A stretch of DNA of 64,000 nucleotides, from the NCBI GenBank assembly GCA_933228675.1, contig OW121743.1, positions 97,093,998-97,157,997 on the forward strand. The letters run 5' to 3'. The position numbers and the translations under genes were made by a program. The notes below the pieces were generated by a model. The model did not search any database, was not told where the DNA came from, and saw nothing but the letters and a program-made list of their open reading frames with translations. The stretch is from Stomorhina lunata (Eukaryota; Arthropoda; Insecta; Diptera; Rhiniidae). Positions 34,113 through 45,019 of this stretch are shown here, piece by piece; within the stretch, counting starts at the first letter, position 1, and each line of letters opens with the position of its first letter.

Positions 34113-35245
34113 GATAAAAAAAATTTCTAAAGAAAAATTTTTCTATAGAAAAAATTTCTAAAGAAAAATTTTCTATAGAAAAATTTTCTAAGGAAAAATT
34201 TTCTATAGAAAAATTTTCTAAAGAAAAATTTTCTAAAGAAAAATTTTCTACAGAAAAATTTTCTAAAGAAAAATTTTCTATAGAAAAATTTTCTAAAGAA
34301 AATTTTTCTTTAGAAAATTTTTCTATAGAAAATTTTTCTTTAGAAAATTTTTCTATAGAAAAATTTTCTAAAGAAAAATTTTCTATAGAAAAATTTTCTA
34401 AAGAAAAATTTTCTAGAGAAAAATTTTGTAAAGAAAAATTATCTACAGAAAAATTTTCTAAAGAAAAATTTTCTACAGAAAAATTTTCTAAAGAAAAATT
34501 TTCTATACAAAAATTTTCTAAAGAAAAATTTTCTATAGAAAAATTTTCTAAAGAATAATTTTCTATTAAAGAATTTTTCATGTACAAAAATTTTTATTTA
34601 AGAATTTTTAAAAAATAATTTTTGATAAAAAAATTTTCTATACAAAAATTGTTAATAAAAAAATTTTGTAATGAAAAATTATCTAATAAAAATTTTCTAA
34701 TGAAAAGTTTTTGAACAAAAAATCCGTATAGAATAATTTTTGAGAAAACAAATTTTATAGACAAATTTTGGATAAAAAAAAATTTTATAGACAAATTTTT
34801 GAGAAAAAAAATTTTATAGTAAAATTTTTATTAAAAAATTCCCTGAAGAAAAGTTTTCTATAGAAAAATTTGTTAATGAAAAATTTTTAATAAAAAAATT
34901 CTATAGAATAAATTTTGATAAAAAAAATTTCTATGGAAAAGTTTAAAAAAAAAAATGTTGTATAGAAGGAATTTTGCTAAAAAAAAATTGTATTTAAGAA
35001 TTTTTGATAGAAATCTTTGATAAAAAAAAACTTTCTAAAGAAAAATTGTTGATAAAAAAAATTTTCTATTCAAAAATTTCTTGATAAAAAAAATTTTATG
35101 TATAGAAAAATTATAACTTATTGATAAAAAATTTTCTATAGAAAAATTAAAAAAAAAAAATTTATAGAAAATTTTTTCTTATAAAAATAAAATTCAATAG
35201 AAAAGATTTTGATAAAAAAAAATTTTAAAAAGAAAAATTATTCGC

Positions 35246-35550
35246 ATTTGATTCCAGTTTATTTATTAATGTAAAAGACAATTTATTAATAAAAGCCAAA
35301 AAATGTTTTTGAGGACAACCAATTCCTCGACGGGTTTTGATGGTTGGTTAGGCCATCTCTTCAGGAGGAGTATCCCTACTTTTAGACAGATCAAAAACCT
35401 CGCATTATTACCTATTTTACAAACATAATGTTTACGAATTATGTTTGTAAACCATAAGTAAAAGCTCAGATTATTAACTGAATAAAAGCAAACACAAACA
35501 TTATTCAGTTTTATCTTTCTTCACTTCAGACATTCTATTGAGCTTTTCTA
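35246..35550 (-). mobile_element. Array-embedded conserved insert, possible Penelope-like 3' relic (copy 1)
   Basis: Unique sequence inside the minisatellite. On the minus strand it reads ...GGGATACTCCTCCTGAAGAG ... CCCGTCGAGGAATTGG ... AATAAATAAACTGG. The central 60 bp is homologous to 54300-54370, which also lies next to a TTTCTATAGAAAA-type array, so this is a dispersed element and not local DNA. The CTGANGA...GTCGAGGA pattern is like the hammerhead-bearing terminal regions known from Penelope-like retroelements. That assignment is inference. An 11-bp-stem hairpin (acaaacataat/attatgtttgt) lies at about 35419-35448. Confidence 0.45.
35324..35369 (-). ncRNA. Hammerhead-ribozyme-like motif (degenerate)
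   Basis: Minus strand: stem I strand TCCTC (35369-35365), core CTGAAGA (35364-35358), stem II GATGG/CCATC with a 9-base loop, then AAAA, CCCG, then GTC, then stem I strand GAGGA (35328-35324). The order and spacing fit a hammerhead with minimal stem III. However, the conserved G12 (GAA after stem II) is A here, which should abolish cleavage. It is probably a dead relic. Confidence 0.4.
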
Positions 35551-37245
35551 TAGAAAAATTTTTGATAATAAAATTTTCTATAGAAAAAATTTGATAATAA
35601 AATTTTCTATAGAAAAATTTGATAATAAAATTTTCTATAGAAAAAATTTGATAATAAAATTTTCTACAGAAAAAATTTGATAATAAAATTTTCTATAGGA
35701 AAAATTTGATAATAAAATTTTCTATAGAAAAATTTTGATAAAAAAATTTTCTATAAAAAATTTTTTGACAAAAAAATTTCCTGTAGAAAAGTTTTTGATG
35801 ACAAAATTTTCCCTAGAAACATGTTTGATAAAAAAATTTTCTATAGAAAAATTTCTGATTAAAAAAATTTCTACAGAAAAATTTTTGATAAAAAAATTTT
35901 TATAGAAAAATTTTTGATAAAAAAATTTTTATAGAAAAATTTTTGATAAAAAAAAAATTTTTAATAAAAAAAAATTTTCTATAGAAAAATTTTTCACAAA
36001 AAGATTTTTATAGAAACATTTTTGATAAAAAATTTTCTAAAGAAAAATTTTCTATAGAAAAAATTTCTAATGAAAAATTTTTAACAAATTTTAATAAAAA
36101 ATTCCTATAGAAAAGTTTTTGAAAAAAAATTTTTTTTTTTGACAAAAAAAATTTCTTTAGAAAAATTTTCGATAAAAAACTTTCTAAGTAAAATTTTTAA
36201 TAAAAAATTTTCTATAGAAAAAATTTGTTCTTATTTTTTAGATTTTTCTATAGAAAAATTTTCTAAAGAAAATTTTTCTTTAGAAAATTTTTCTATAGAA
36301 AATTTTTCTTTAGAAAATTTTTCTATAGAAAATTTTTCTTTAGAAAATTTTTCTATAGAAAAATTTTCTAAAGAAAAATTTTCTATAGAAAAATTTTCTA
36401 AAGAAAAATTTTCTAGAGAAAAATTTTGTAAAGAAAAATTATCTACAGAAAAATTTTCTAAAGAAAAATTTTCTACAGAAAAATTTTCTAAAGAAAAATT
36501 TTCTATACAAAAATTTTCTAAAGAAAAATTTTCTATAGAAAAATTTTCTAAAGAATAATTTTCTATTAAAGAATTTTTCATGTACAAAAATTTTTATTTA
36601 AGAATTTTTAAAAAATAATTTTTGATAAAAAAATTTTCTATACAAAAATTGTTAATAAAAAAATTTTGTAATGAAAAATTATCTAATAAAAATTTTCTAA
36701 TGAAAAGTTTTTGAACAAAAAATCCGTATAGAATAATTTTTGAGAAAACAAATTTTATAGACAAATTTTGGATAAAAAAAAATTTTATAGACAAATTTTT
36801 GAGAAAAAAAATTTTATAGTAAAATTTTTATTAAAAAATTCCCTGAAGAAAAGTTTTCTATAGAAAAATTTGTTAATGAAAAATTTTTAATAAAAAAATT
36901 CTATAGAATAAATTTTGATAAAAAAAATTTCTATGGAAAAGTTTAAAAAAAAAAATGTTGTATAGAAGGAATTTTGCTAAAAAAAAATTGTATTTAAGAA
37001 TTTTTGATAGAAATCTTTGATAAAAAAAAACTTTCTAAAGAAAAATTGTTGATAAAAAAAATTTTCTATTCAAAAATTTCTTGATAAAAAAAATTTTATG
37101 TATAGAAAAATTATAACTTATTGATAAAAAATTTTCTATAGAAAAATTAAAAAAAAAAAATTTATAGAAAATTTTTTCTTATAAAAATAAAATTCAATAG
37201 AAAAGATTTTGATAAAAAAAAATTTTAAAAAGAAAAATTATTCGC

Positions 37246-37550
37246 ATTTGATTCCAGTTTATTTATTAATGTAAAAGACAATTTATTAATAAAAGCCAAA
37301 AAATGTTTTTGAGGACAACCAATTCCTCGACGGGTTTTGATGGTTGGTTAGGCCATCTCTTCAGGAGGAGTATCCCTACTTTTAGACAGATCAAAAACCT
37401 CGCATTATTACCTATTTTACAAACATAATGTTTACGAATTATGTTTGTAAACCATAAGTAAAAGCTCAGATTATTAACTGAATAAAAGCAAACACAAACA
37501 TTATTCAGTTTTATCTTTCTTCACTTCAGACATTCTATTGAGCTTTTCTA
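37246..37550 (-). mobile_element. Array-embedded conserved insert (copy 2, in the duplication)
   Basis: Exact duplicate of 35246-35550 within the second copy of the 2,000-bp tandem duplication, including the hammerhead-like motif at 37324-37369. Confidence 0.45.
37324..37369 (-). ncRNA. Hammerhead-ribozyme-like motif (degenerate), duplicate
   Basis: Identical to the motif at 35324-35369, carried by the 2,000-bp duplication. Same loss of the catalytic G after stem II. Confidence 0.4.
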
Positions 37551-38350
37551 TAGAAAAATTTTTGATAATAAAATTTTCTATAGAAAAAATTTGATAATAA
37601 AATTTTCTATAGAAAAATTTGATAATAAAATTTTCTATAGAAAAAATTTGATAATAAAATTTTCTACAGAAAAAATTTGATAATAAAATTTTCTATAGGA
37701 AAAATTTGATAATAAAATTTTCTATAGAAAAATTTTGATAAAAAAATTTTCTATAAAAAATTTTTTGACAAAAAAATTTCCTGTAGAAAAGTTTTTGATG
37801 ACAAAATTTTCCCTAGAAACATGTTTGATAAAAAAATTTTCTATAGAAAAATTTCTGATTAAAAAAATTTCTACAGAAAAATTTTTGATAAAAAAATTTT
37901 TATAGAAAAATTTTTGATAAAAAAATTTTTATAGAAAAATTTTTGATAAAAAAAAAATTTTTAATAAAAAAAAATTTTCTATAGAAAAATTTTTCACAAA
38001 AAGATTTTTATAGAAACATTTTTGATAAAAAATTTTCTAAAGAAAAATTTTCTATAGAAAAAATTTCTAATGAAAAATTTTTAACAAATTTTAATAAAAA
38101 ATTCCTATAGAAAAGTTTTTGAAAAAAAATTTTTTTTTTTGACAAAAAAAATTTCTTTAGAAAAATTTTCGATAAAAAACTTTCTAAGTAAAATTTTTAA
38201 TAAAAAATTTTCTATAGAAAAAATTTGTTCTTATTTTTTAGATTTGATTTTGTATAGAAAAATTTTTGATAGAAAAATTTTCTATGGAAAAATTTTTGAG
38301 AAAAAAATTTTCTAAGAAAAATTTGGGCTAAAAAAATTTTCTTAGCAAAA

Positions 38351-39521
38351 TTTTTGATAAAAATATTGTAAAAATATGGAGTAGAAACTTTTTTTCTCTT
38401 TAGAACTACACATTGAAATAAATACCTATTTTAGTTAAAAGTATAAAATACGGCAACTCTGGCGTCGATTTTTTTGTTCTGTTCTCTTTGTGTCAACCTC
38501 TGTTGGTCATCATTTTAGCTCTTTTTATTTTGTACTATAAAGAACTTATTCATCTCAATTTCCTTAAACATACATCTCTCAATTTCTTTATATATTGTCG
38601 GAATACGAGTATGCCTTCCTTTTAATTAAAGTTTTAGAACTAATTTTTAATATCTTTAAACTTAGAAAACATGTTGACTGCATATTTCTTGTAGCACAGT
38701 GTTATTGTACCATTATTTATTTAAAACCACTTAAAGATAATTTTATTCATTATAAATCGACTTATGAAGTTTGACTACACGTTTTAAAACTTTTGACTTA
38801 AACAAAAATTTGATTTAATATTCTACAAAATCATTATTTTGAAAGGCATTATCTCTGCTTATAACTATTTTCAAATGAAGACGATAGATGGCTAGATAGT
38901 AAATGAATTACAATATATTTTTGCAAAAAGTTTGCAATTCTGAAAAACTTTAGCAACAAATAAGAGAAAAATTGATGGCTTTGTTTTTCGGAATTTTCTA
39001 AAAAATTCAAGTGGTAATTATTTAAGTTTCATTATCTTTTCCATTAATTTTAAAAACAAATTAAAATTTTTTATTTAATCATTTTAATAAAAACAAGTAA
39101 AAACAAGTAGTAAAAAATTTACTAGTGACATGAGCCATTGATTTTTATCATGACTATAAAGACGCACAGACGGAAATTTTTAGAAAAGTGTAAAAAAAAT
39201 AATAATAAAACTGTCCAAAATTGTAACTGAATTATTCTGACATCAAGTAACACTTTTCCATTTCTTCCTTGAAATTATTTATAATACCTTAATGTGAACC
39301 TCAAATATGTTCATGTATTGATTTCTCAAAAGAAAAATGTTCCAATAAATAAACTGTCAATGTGATTTATTTTACTTAACATGAATATCTATACTCGTAT
39401 GTACGTAAATAAATAACATATAATTTACTTTTAAATTAAAATAAATACTAAAAAATATATCACATGTCATTAGCACATGAACGATATATTTTTTTTTTTT
39501 TTTAATAAACACAAGAATAAT
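38351..39521. other. Unique intronic DNA, nothing recognised
   Basis: Non-repetitive AT-rich sequence up to the TTAA target site of the piggyBac element. No exon was recognised. Confidence 0.45.
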
Positions 39522-39658
39522 TTAACCCATTATGTCCCAAGCCAAAAAAAAGTTTTTATATCTTAACGAAATTTTCGTGGCTGGTTAGAAACCGGCTCAA
39601 ATTTTAATTTTTGTAATTTTTTTTTTTTTTTTGTAAGGTGGTAACCCTGAAAACTGGT

Positions 39659-39674
39659 GGTCGAGATCTCGACC
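39659..39674. repeat. Subterminal palindrome GGTCGAGATCTCGACC, piggyBac 1 left
   Basis: Perfect 16-bp palindrome about 135 bp inside the left end. Copies are at 40981-40996 (one mismatch) and 41327-41342 (perfect). Candidate binding site for the cysteine-rich domain of the transposase, by analogy with internal repeats bound in the cabbage-looper element; inference. Confidence 0.8.
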
Positions 39675-39783
39675 GTTGGGATAATTAGAGCAATAAATTT
39701 ACTTTACTATATTATAAAGATTAAAAGTAAACTTACAGATAAATGAAAAATTCGATCAATTTATTTTAGTTTAAATGTTTTAT

Positions 39784-40927
39784 TTATGTAAAGAAATTAA
39801 TAAGTATAAAAAAATATAATTTCAAATTTGCGTGGTAAGTTTCGAAGCATTCACCTACATGTAAATTTATGTTGCACTTAGCACAAGTGTAAGCAGTATG
39901 CTTCTTGCATATTTTGCACCGGCGATAACATCCTTTAATACTGACGGACATGTGCATGGCCTTCACTCTTTTCGATGATGTGGGTTGCTCTGCGGTGTCG
40001 TCGACACTTTCTTCATCGGGCGGGATTGTCTCATACAGCAATAGTGTTTTTGTTATTGAATTTTTGAAATCAATTTGAGGCATGGATTTTTTATTGGTCT
40101 TTTCAGAAATCATGCAATGCAATTTCCATGCATTAACACACGCACTGTCCAAGCAAGTGACCCAAAGTGGCCACCACCATTTTTTTCCTCTTATTCCAAT
40201 TCTATAATTGGCAACAGCATTGTCGTGTAGATCAACCCCAGGTTAGCCTGGGGTACAGCAATCTTTTTTTTTTTTTCCTTTCTGTCGTACCGCATTACGT
40301 TTCTTATGGGATCCATTTGATCATAATTCGTAGCCAAAGTGACTTCAGCATTGTCTCTCCATCGAACTACAGATATTTTATGTATTTGGTCGAATGCATA
40401 GTCTATATCGTTTTTGGCTAAATTTGTTTTTAGGCCTGCGTTTGTCAGCCTATTTGCACGGATTGTACCTGTAGCACAAAATCCTTTCTCTTTCCAAAGA
40501 CAGAGCAGGTGGTATCCAGTAAAAAAATTATCGAAATGCACAGTATGTTGTCCAGGATGCTTGCAAACCGACAAAAGACTCAAAACCACGCTAGCTCCTA
40601 GGCCAAGTTGTTTATCATATGTATCTGTAGCTCCAGCGTATGGTCGAAATTGATACAAATAACCTTTTGATAAACATAGACACCAATATTTGGTTTGCCT
40701 CTTATAAACATTTTGCAGCTATGACGACCAAAATATGGCACCATTTGTTCATCAATCGATAAATTCGGTTCAAAAACTCCAAACTGCATAAATCGAGCAT
40801 TGAGAAGATCAAACAGAGGCCGTACTTTGGCAAATTTGTCATTTTTGTCGATTTCATCGTTATTTGCCAAATGAAAGTTTGATTTTATTTTTTGGAACTT
40901 ATTCCGTGACATTGTTTGTTTGTTCAA
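39784..40927 (-). pseudogene. piggyBac (PGBD) transposase, frameshifted and N-truncated
   Basis: DDE-type transposase of the piggyBac family (DDE_Tnp_1_7), which excises and inserts DNA at TTAA. Three reading frames must be joined. 40927-40598 has SRNKFQKIKSNFHLANNDE and the first acidic site in LSIDEQMVPYFGR. 40658-40191 has YQFRPYAGATDTYDKQLGLG and the second acidic site in HFDNFFTG. The third part, reading GVDLHDNAVANYRIG, KKWWWPLWVTC and on to 39784, carries the third acidic residue and a C-terminal cysteine-rich zinc domain (CYRRCKICKK...CAKC). Lesions: a small deletion with frameshift near 40697 (after RGKP), a deletion just before GVDLHDN near 40240, an extra codon in the HV(G)ECF motif, and loss of the N-terminal acidic region that normally precedes the DDE core. 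It cannot make active enzyme. Confidence 0.92.
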
Positions 40928-40980
40928 TTATAGGAATTCCATAGCTCATTAAACAAATTCATTGCACTAATTATCCCAAT

Positions 40981-40996
40981 GGTCGACATCTCGACC
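40981..40996. repeat. Internal palindrome copy, piggyBac 1
   Basis: GGTCGACATCTCGACC, one mismatch to the other copies. Together with flanking ATTATCCCAAT it forms the inverted counterpart of 39659-39687, just upstream of the transposase. Confidence 0.8.
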
Positions 40997-41326
40997 AGCC
41001 ATGTTCAAGGCTGCTGGGCGGCTATCTGTAGTAGTTGTTTTATTTAATTTGTACACAATATAGTTTATTTGGACTATTGGCTATTTAAATCAATAAAAAA
41101 TTTTTTCTCTTTTGATTTTAACACAGCATTTGCAATAAATTTAAAAAAGGCCTATTTTTAGACTATTTTTGTGCCCGCCCTGAGGTACCTTAAAAGGGGA
41201 GGTACAAAATAAAAAAAATTCAAATATGAAAGCTGACATTCCAAACTTCATTACAAATTAAAAAAATAATAATAATTCTATCAGCAAATATTTTTAAATA
41301 TTTTTTGAAAATCCACAAAAATTTCT

Positions 41327-41342
41327 GGTCGAGATCTCGACC
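41327..41342. repeat. Terminal palindrome GGTCGAGATCTCGACC, piggyBac 1 right
   Basis: Perfect copy 17-32 bp inside the right end, adjacent to the terminal repeat. The left end lacks a copy at the equivalent distance, so the two ends are asymmetric, as in other piggyBac elements. Confidence 0.8.
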
Positions 41343-41636
41343 AGTGGTACAAAATGGGTTAAAGTCAACAATAAGAAATCCCCGCTGTTGGTTTAAGATT
41401 TACAAGACTAATTTGCAGAATAAATGGAAAAGGAAATGCAAAAGCTAAATTTAAATTTAAAAAAACGTTTTCAAAGACATAAATAAACAAAAAAGTAGGC
41501 TTCCTTTCGACTTTTTGAAACACAAATAAATTGAAACAAAGTAAAATGGAAACAATTTAAGAAAGGAAATTTGTTTCTTTTTGCTTTTTCTACTTTATAA
41601 ACTTTGGTATGTCAGTGGTTCTAAAACGTTTTCAAT

Positions 41637-42385
41637 ATTTTTATACCTTTCACCACCATAGGTGGAAAGGGTATTATAAGTAATATTTGTCTTAGACCCA
41701 TCTTTTAGTATACCAATAGGCTTTGAATCACTTTCTGAGTCGATTTAGCGATGTCCGTCCTTCCGTCCATCTGGCTGGCTGGCTTGACCTCCATGTAAAC
41801 CTTGTAATCAAACTACAGGTCGCAATTCTGAAGATAATTGAATGAAATTTGACACACATCATTTTTTTGATAATGGGACCATGGCTTTTGAAATTCGTCA
41901 AAATCGGTACATTATTTGTGGTACCTCCCATAGGTCCCACTTCCCGGAATTGATATGTTGGCCAAATACTACTTATGTAAACTAAAATCTCTGTACCAAA
42001 TTTCGTTGAAATCGATCCACATTTGACCATAGCTCCCGTACAAACTTTTCTTTAAAAACGCACTAGCTGAGACAAAAATCCCTAAAACGCTCGTAAATCT
42101 AAAGATATTAAGAATTTTAAGCTTATTTTTTGCATATATAATTTTTGCAACAACTGTAATCAATTTGCCAAATTTCGAAATAATCGGTCCACATTTGACC
42201 CTAGCTCTCATATAAGTCAAATGGACAAAAACAGCTTAAATATATAAGTTTTGAGAAAATGTTTGTATGATGGCAAAATTTAGCAAATATTTACACAGGA
42301 AAAAGAACACCTTTGACCATAATGGTGAAGGGTATCGTATGGTCGGTCTTGACCGACTATAGTATTTTCATACTTGTTTTTATAT
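41637..42385. mobile_element. Dispersed non-autonomous element, copy 1
   Basis: About 750 bp, homologous over its length to 49589-50376. It starts with a small hairpin (CCACCATAGGTGG) plus AAAGGGTATTATAA, contains 'gatttagcgatgtccgtcc' and repeated 'tcggtccacatttgaccctagctc' phrases, and ends AAGGGTATCGTATGGTCGGT...ACCGACTATA...TTCATACTTG. The terminal hairpin GTCGGTC-TT-GACCGAC is at 42342-42357. No protein is encoded; minus-strand open frames are incidental. This text style is typical of the very abundant non-autonomous repeats of higher flies (DINE/Helitron-like or similar), but I cannot fix the superfamily. Confidence 0.7.
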
Positions 42386-42446
42386 GAATAATACAACAGT
42401 AAAACTGTAGTATGAATTTAAACTAAAGTACTGAATATTAATTTAG

Positions 42447-42697
42447 AAGGCCAATGCACGCGACAAGCGGCTGCGGGCGGCAATCAGCTGTTTTTGATTT
42501 GTCAAATTTGAAGCGGCAATAGAAAAAAGTTGAACTGTGTTCTACTTTTCCGCGAGGTAGATTTTTTCAGTGCTGCCAGATTTAATTACATCCCACTCAA
42601 ATATATTCTTATATGAATACTTTTGTAAACAAACGCACATTTTATGTACTGACAATATTACGACCGCCCGCAGCCGCATGCCGCGTGTATTGGCCTT
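42447..42697. mobile_element. GC-rich MITE with 34-bp terminal inverted repeats
   Basis: The left end (42447-42480, AAGGCCAATGCACGCGACAA...GGGCGG) and right end (42664-42697) are inverted repeats matching at 31 of 34 positions. The element is 251 bp with no coding capacity. Its ends are strikingly GC-rich against AT-rich surroundings. No clear target-site duplication was found, so the superfamily is undetermined. Confidence 0.85.
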
Positions 42698-42932
42698 GTA
42701 CCTTTAAACTATAGTTTGAATACGAGACAATACTCATAATTCTATTAAAAGTCTATAGCACGAACATAAAGTCTGAGTATAAGAATAAGTATAAGTCTGA
42801 ATAAAAAACTATAGCCTAAGTATAATACAGGGTAACCGTCTTGAAGGTATGCTAAATTGTTTTGCCGCCACTTTAGTAATCATTAGTCTTGACAGTACAT
42901 ACTTGGAAAGACGTGTCAAATTTATTATTCGG

Positions 42933-43281
42933 TAAACCAACGTATTTTTTGTGAACCGCCGTGGTATAGCAGGTTAGTCATCCGCCTTGCATACCAGAGG
43001 CACAAGTTCGATCCCTGGCCAGACTCACTTGAAAAAATAAATTTTCAAAAAAACGGTGGTTCACCTCATAACTCAGCTAGCCACTGGTTATTGAGTATTA
43101 GGCTATGTAAAACTTCTCTAACTAATGCATTTGCCGTTCGGAGCCGGCGTTAAAACGTAGGTCCCTTTCAATGAGTCTAAAAAAATAGAATCGGATGCAG
43201 CTCATTGTCTGAGAGAAGTACCCCTTGTTCCAATTGGAATGTTGTCGGGGAATAATATATAATATATAAACCAACGTATTT
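42933..43281 (+). mobile_element. Complete tRNA-derived SINE with 15-bp target duplication
   Basis: Flanked by perfect direct repeats TAAACCAACGTATTT at 42933-42947 and 43267-43281. The head (from about 42951, gtgaaccgccgtggtatagc) has an A-box-like TGGTATAGCAGG at 42962-42973 and a B box GTTCGATCC at 43006-43014, as in RNA polymerase III promoters of tRNA-derived SINEs. The body has phrases such as 'catttgccgttcggagccgg' and 'ggtccctttcaatgagtc', and the tail is TA/AAT-rich (aataatatataatata). Mobilised in trans by a LINE, by family knowledge. Confidence 0.9.
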
Positions 43282-44714
43282 AAATCGCTAAAAAAATTAT
43301 CCAAATCAATTATCGATAACTGTGACGAAGGCGAAAATCAGTGTTTTTAAAAGAGAGTGATTGATGGACCTTCAAAGTTGGTCACCTCGGGTGTTCGACT
43401 TCTTTAAAAATTCGTCAAAAATCCATTAATGGATAGATTGAAAAGAAAGTTAAACTTAAGGTGTTCATAAAAAGATCTGCAAAAAATATGCTTACATGTA
43501 TAGGTTATCTCCTTTGGCTTTCGAGATATTTGGGTAAAAAGAATTTTTGGGTTGATTTTTTAAATATTTTTTAAGCTTTTTTTGATATAGTGGATGCATC
43601 TGAGGGCCAACAATTCTTTAAGAATATGCCTTAAAATTTTAATAAAATTCCGAATAATGTTTGTGGGAGTAGGCTATAGATATTTGTTCGTTTGAAAGTT
43701 ACAAATAATTAAAATTTGAAACGTAGAAAAAATATAGCTGTTTTTGAGCTATATTTTTTCACTAATAAAAAAATATTTTCTTAAGAAACATAAACAGAAA
43801 CAAAAAAAGTTTTGAAAGTTTTTAATAGAAAACATAATGGGGATGCGTATAAAATAATTTCTTGTTAATTGGGCTTTTGGTCCTCGCAAAAAATGGCAAT
43901 TTGTAGAAAAAATAGTTGAAACAAAAATTTCTCAATTTGAAAAAAATTATAATGTTTATATATTCAAACGTATCTGTTATTACTAAGATAAGGTTTTTCT
44001 GAAACGTGCTGCAAATAGAGCCAGTGTTGCCATTTTTGTAAAAAAACAAATTTTTTTAAACCCTTTTTTCCTGATCTGGGAATTGGGGAAATTTTGAGTT
44101 AAAATTAATAATTTTTTTTTAGTCTATTGCTTTTAGATCTTATAACTACAAAATTTCATTGTGTCATGTCATGGGGTTAGGAAAACAAATGACAAGGGTT
44201 AAGACAAAAAATGTCATTTTGTGGAAAATCGGCGAATTCAAATCGCTAGTACTTCGAAACTGTTTAGGAAATTTGTGTAGTTTATTTTGCTATTTGTGTA
44301 CTTTAAAACACCGGTTACACAATTTTAAATTGTAATATTTGTTAAACAGTATTTTTGAAAAATTAAAAAATGTGGTTTGAAACCGACCTGAGAATAATGT
44401 GTCATACTCTAAGATAAAAAATAATTACATTTTAATAAAAGCAAGTTAAAGTATTCAAAAAATACTGAATATAAGCAAATTTTTAATGAAAACATATGTT
44501 TGATCTAAGTTAGATTAAAAATTTCATACTTATTCTATGGCTTTCATATTGACCTTTCTCTCTTTATCTTTGGCGTCGTGGCGGCAAAGGTTAAAGCCAT
44601 CCGATTGCAATAATATTTAATATTGCGATTATTGGGATTAAAACTAAAAAAGCTGGATGGAATGAGAAAAGCCGAAAACGTTTTTTAATTTTTTTAAACG
44701 TCACGATCATTAAC
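43282..44714. other. Intronic DNA with unclassified repeat-like text
   Basis: Positions about 43310-44350 have slightly higher complexity (for example 'ttggtcacctcgggtgttcg' and 'ggcgtcgtggcggcaaagg' at about 44572) and may include old repeats related in style to 47.96-49.59 kb. No open frame or terminal repeats could be supported. Confidence 0.35.
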
Positions 44715-44797
44715 AAAACTCATGAAAAATAGTGTTTAAGTCATTCAATTGAAATTTGTATGTGAACAAAGTCGGTTGATGCCGCTTTGTTAAAGAG
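44715..44797. repeat. Conserved block bordering a minisatellite array (copy 2)
   Basis: Homologous to 34015-34112 with about 20 percent differences, including the hairpin AACAAAG(T)CGG-TTGATG-CCGCTTTGTT at 44765-44791. It stands upstream of the 45.0-46.5 kb array in the same relative orientation as copy 1. Confidence 0.7.
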
Positions 44798-45019
44798 AAG
44801 ACAAAAACAAAATATGCAAAAAACAAAATCAAAATCCAATTTATAGCAACAAAATATATGGTTCGAGAGAACAAAGAAATATAATCTCGAACATTGTTGC
44901 CATGACATATATTATTTTTGTAAACATTGTTTGAAAAACATGTAACCGAATTGGGAATATTTTTCAAAACAGAAATACATACTAAATAATATAAAATAAT
45001 TTTAGACAATTTCTGTATA

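Larger units (their letters stand above)
34297..36245 (+). repeat. 2,000-bp tandem duplication, copy 1
   Basis: Line-by-line comparison with the sequence exactly 2,000 bp downstream shows no difference that I could find from about 34297 to 36245. This includes the non-repetitive 300-bp insert at 35246-35550. Outside these limits the two copies diverge (mismatch at 34296 versus 36296, and after 36245 versus 38245). Confidence 0.9.
36297..38245 (+). repeat. 2,000-bp tandem duplication, copy 2
   Basis: Identical by eye to 34297-36245, offset exactly 2,000 bp. The segment between the copies (36246-36296) is itself array sequence similar to 34246-34296, so the breakpoint lies within repeat units. 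This is either a very recent unequal exchange or an assembly duplication. Confidence 0.9.
34115..38350. repeat. TTTTCTATAGAAAAATTTTTGATAAAA minisatellite complex
   Basis: Composite array: 34.1-34.56 kb is a 20-bp pattern (TTTTCTAWAGAAAAA with AATTTTCTAAAG), 34.56-35.24 kb is degenerate, 35.25-35.55 kb is unique sequence, and 35.55-36.2 kb is the 28-bp unit TTTTCTATAGAAAAATTTGA + TAATAAAA. From 36.25 kb the whole set repeats through 38.245 kb. Long open frames on both strands (for example minus 34587-33973, plus 36139-36558) encode only ENFSLENFSI-like or KEKFSIEKFS-like repeats and are not genes. Confidence 0.9.
39522..41362 (-). mobile_element. piggyBac-family element 1, decayed, with TTAA target duplication
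   Basis: Bounded by TTAA at 39522-39525 and 41359-41362. Ends are inverted: left CCCATTATGTCCCA, right (reverse complement) CCCATTTTGTACCA. The element body is 1,833 bp (39526-41358). The palindrome GGTCGAGATCTCGACC lies near the left end (39659-39674), at the right terminus (41327-41342) and, with one mismatch, at 40981-40996. The left and middle copies extend into a longer inverted pair ending TTGGGATAATTA. It contains a minus-strand transposase pseudogene. Precise TTAA duplication and CCC...GGG ends are diagnostic of piggyBac transposition. Confidence 0.92.

Noticed and set aside
33973..34587. 204-codon minus-strand frame and similar frames at 36139-36558 and 36231-36587
   Set aside because: They translate the TTTTCTATAGAAAAA minisatellite into ENFSLENFSI or KEKFSIEKFS repeats. 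The period happens to be a multiple of three, so stops are absent. Open on both strands; not genes.
40167..40653. Plus-strand frames opposite the decayed piggyBac transposase
   Set aside because: Antisense shadows of the pseudogene.
41728..42220. Minus-strand frames of 83-100 codons
   Set aside because: They lie inside the non-autonomous dispersed element and are not maintained in the homologous copy at 49.6 kb.
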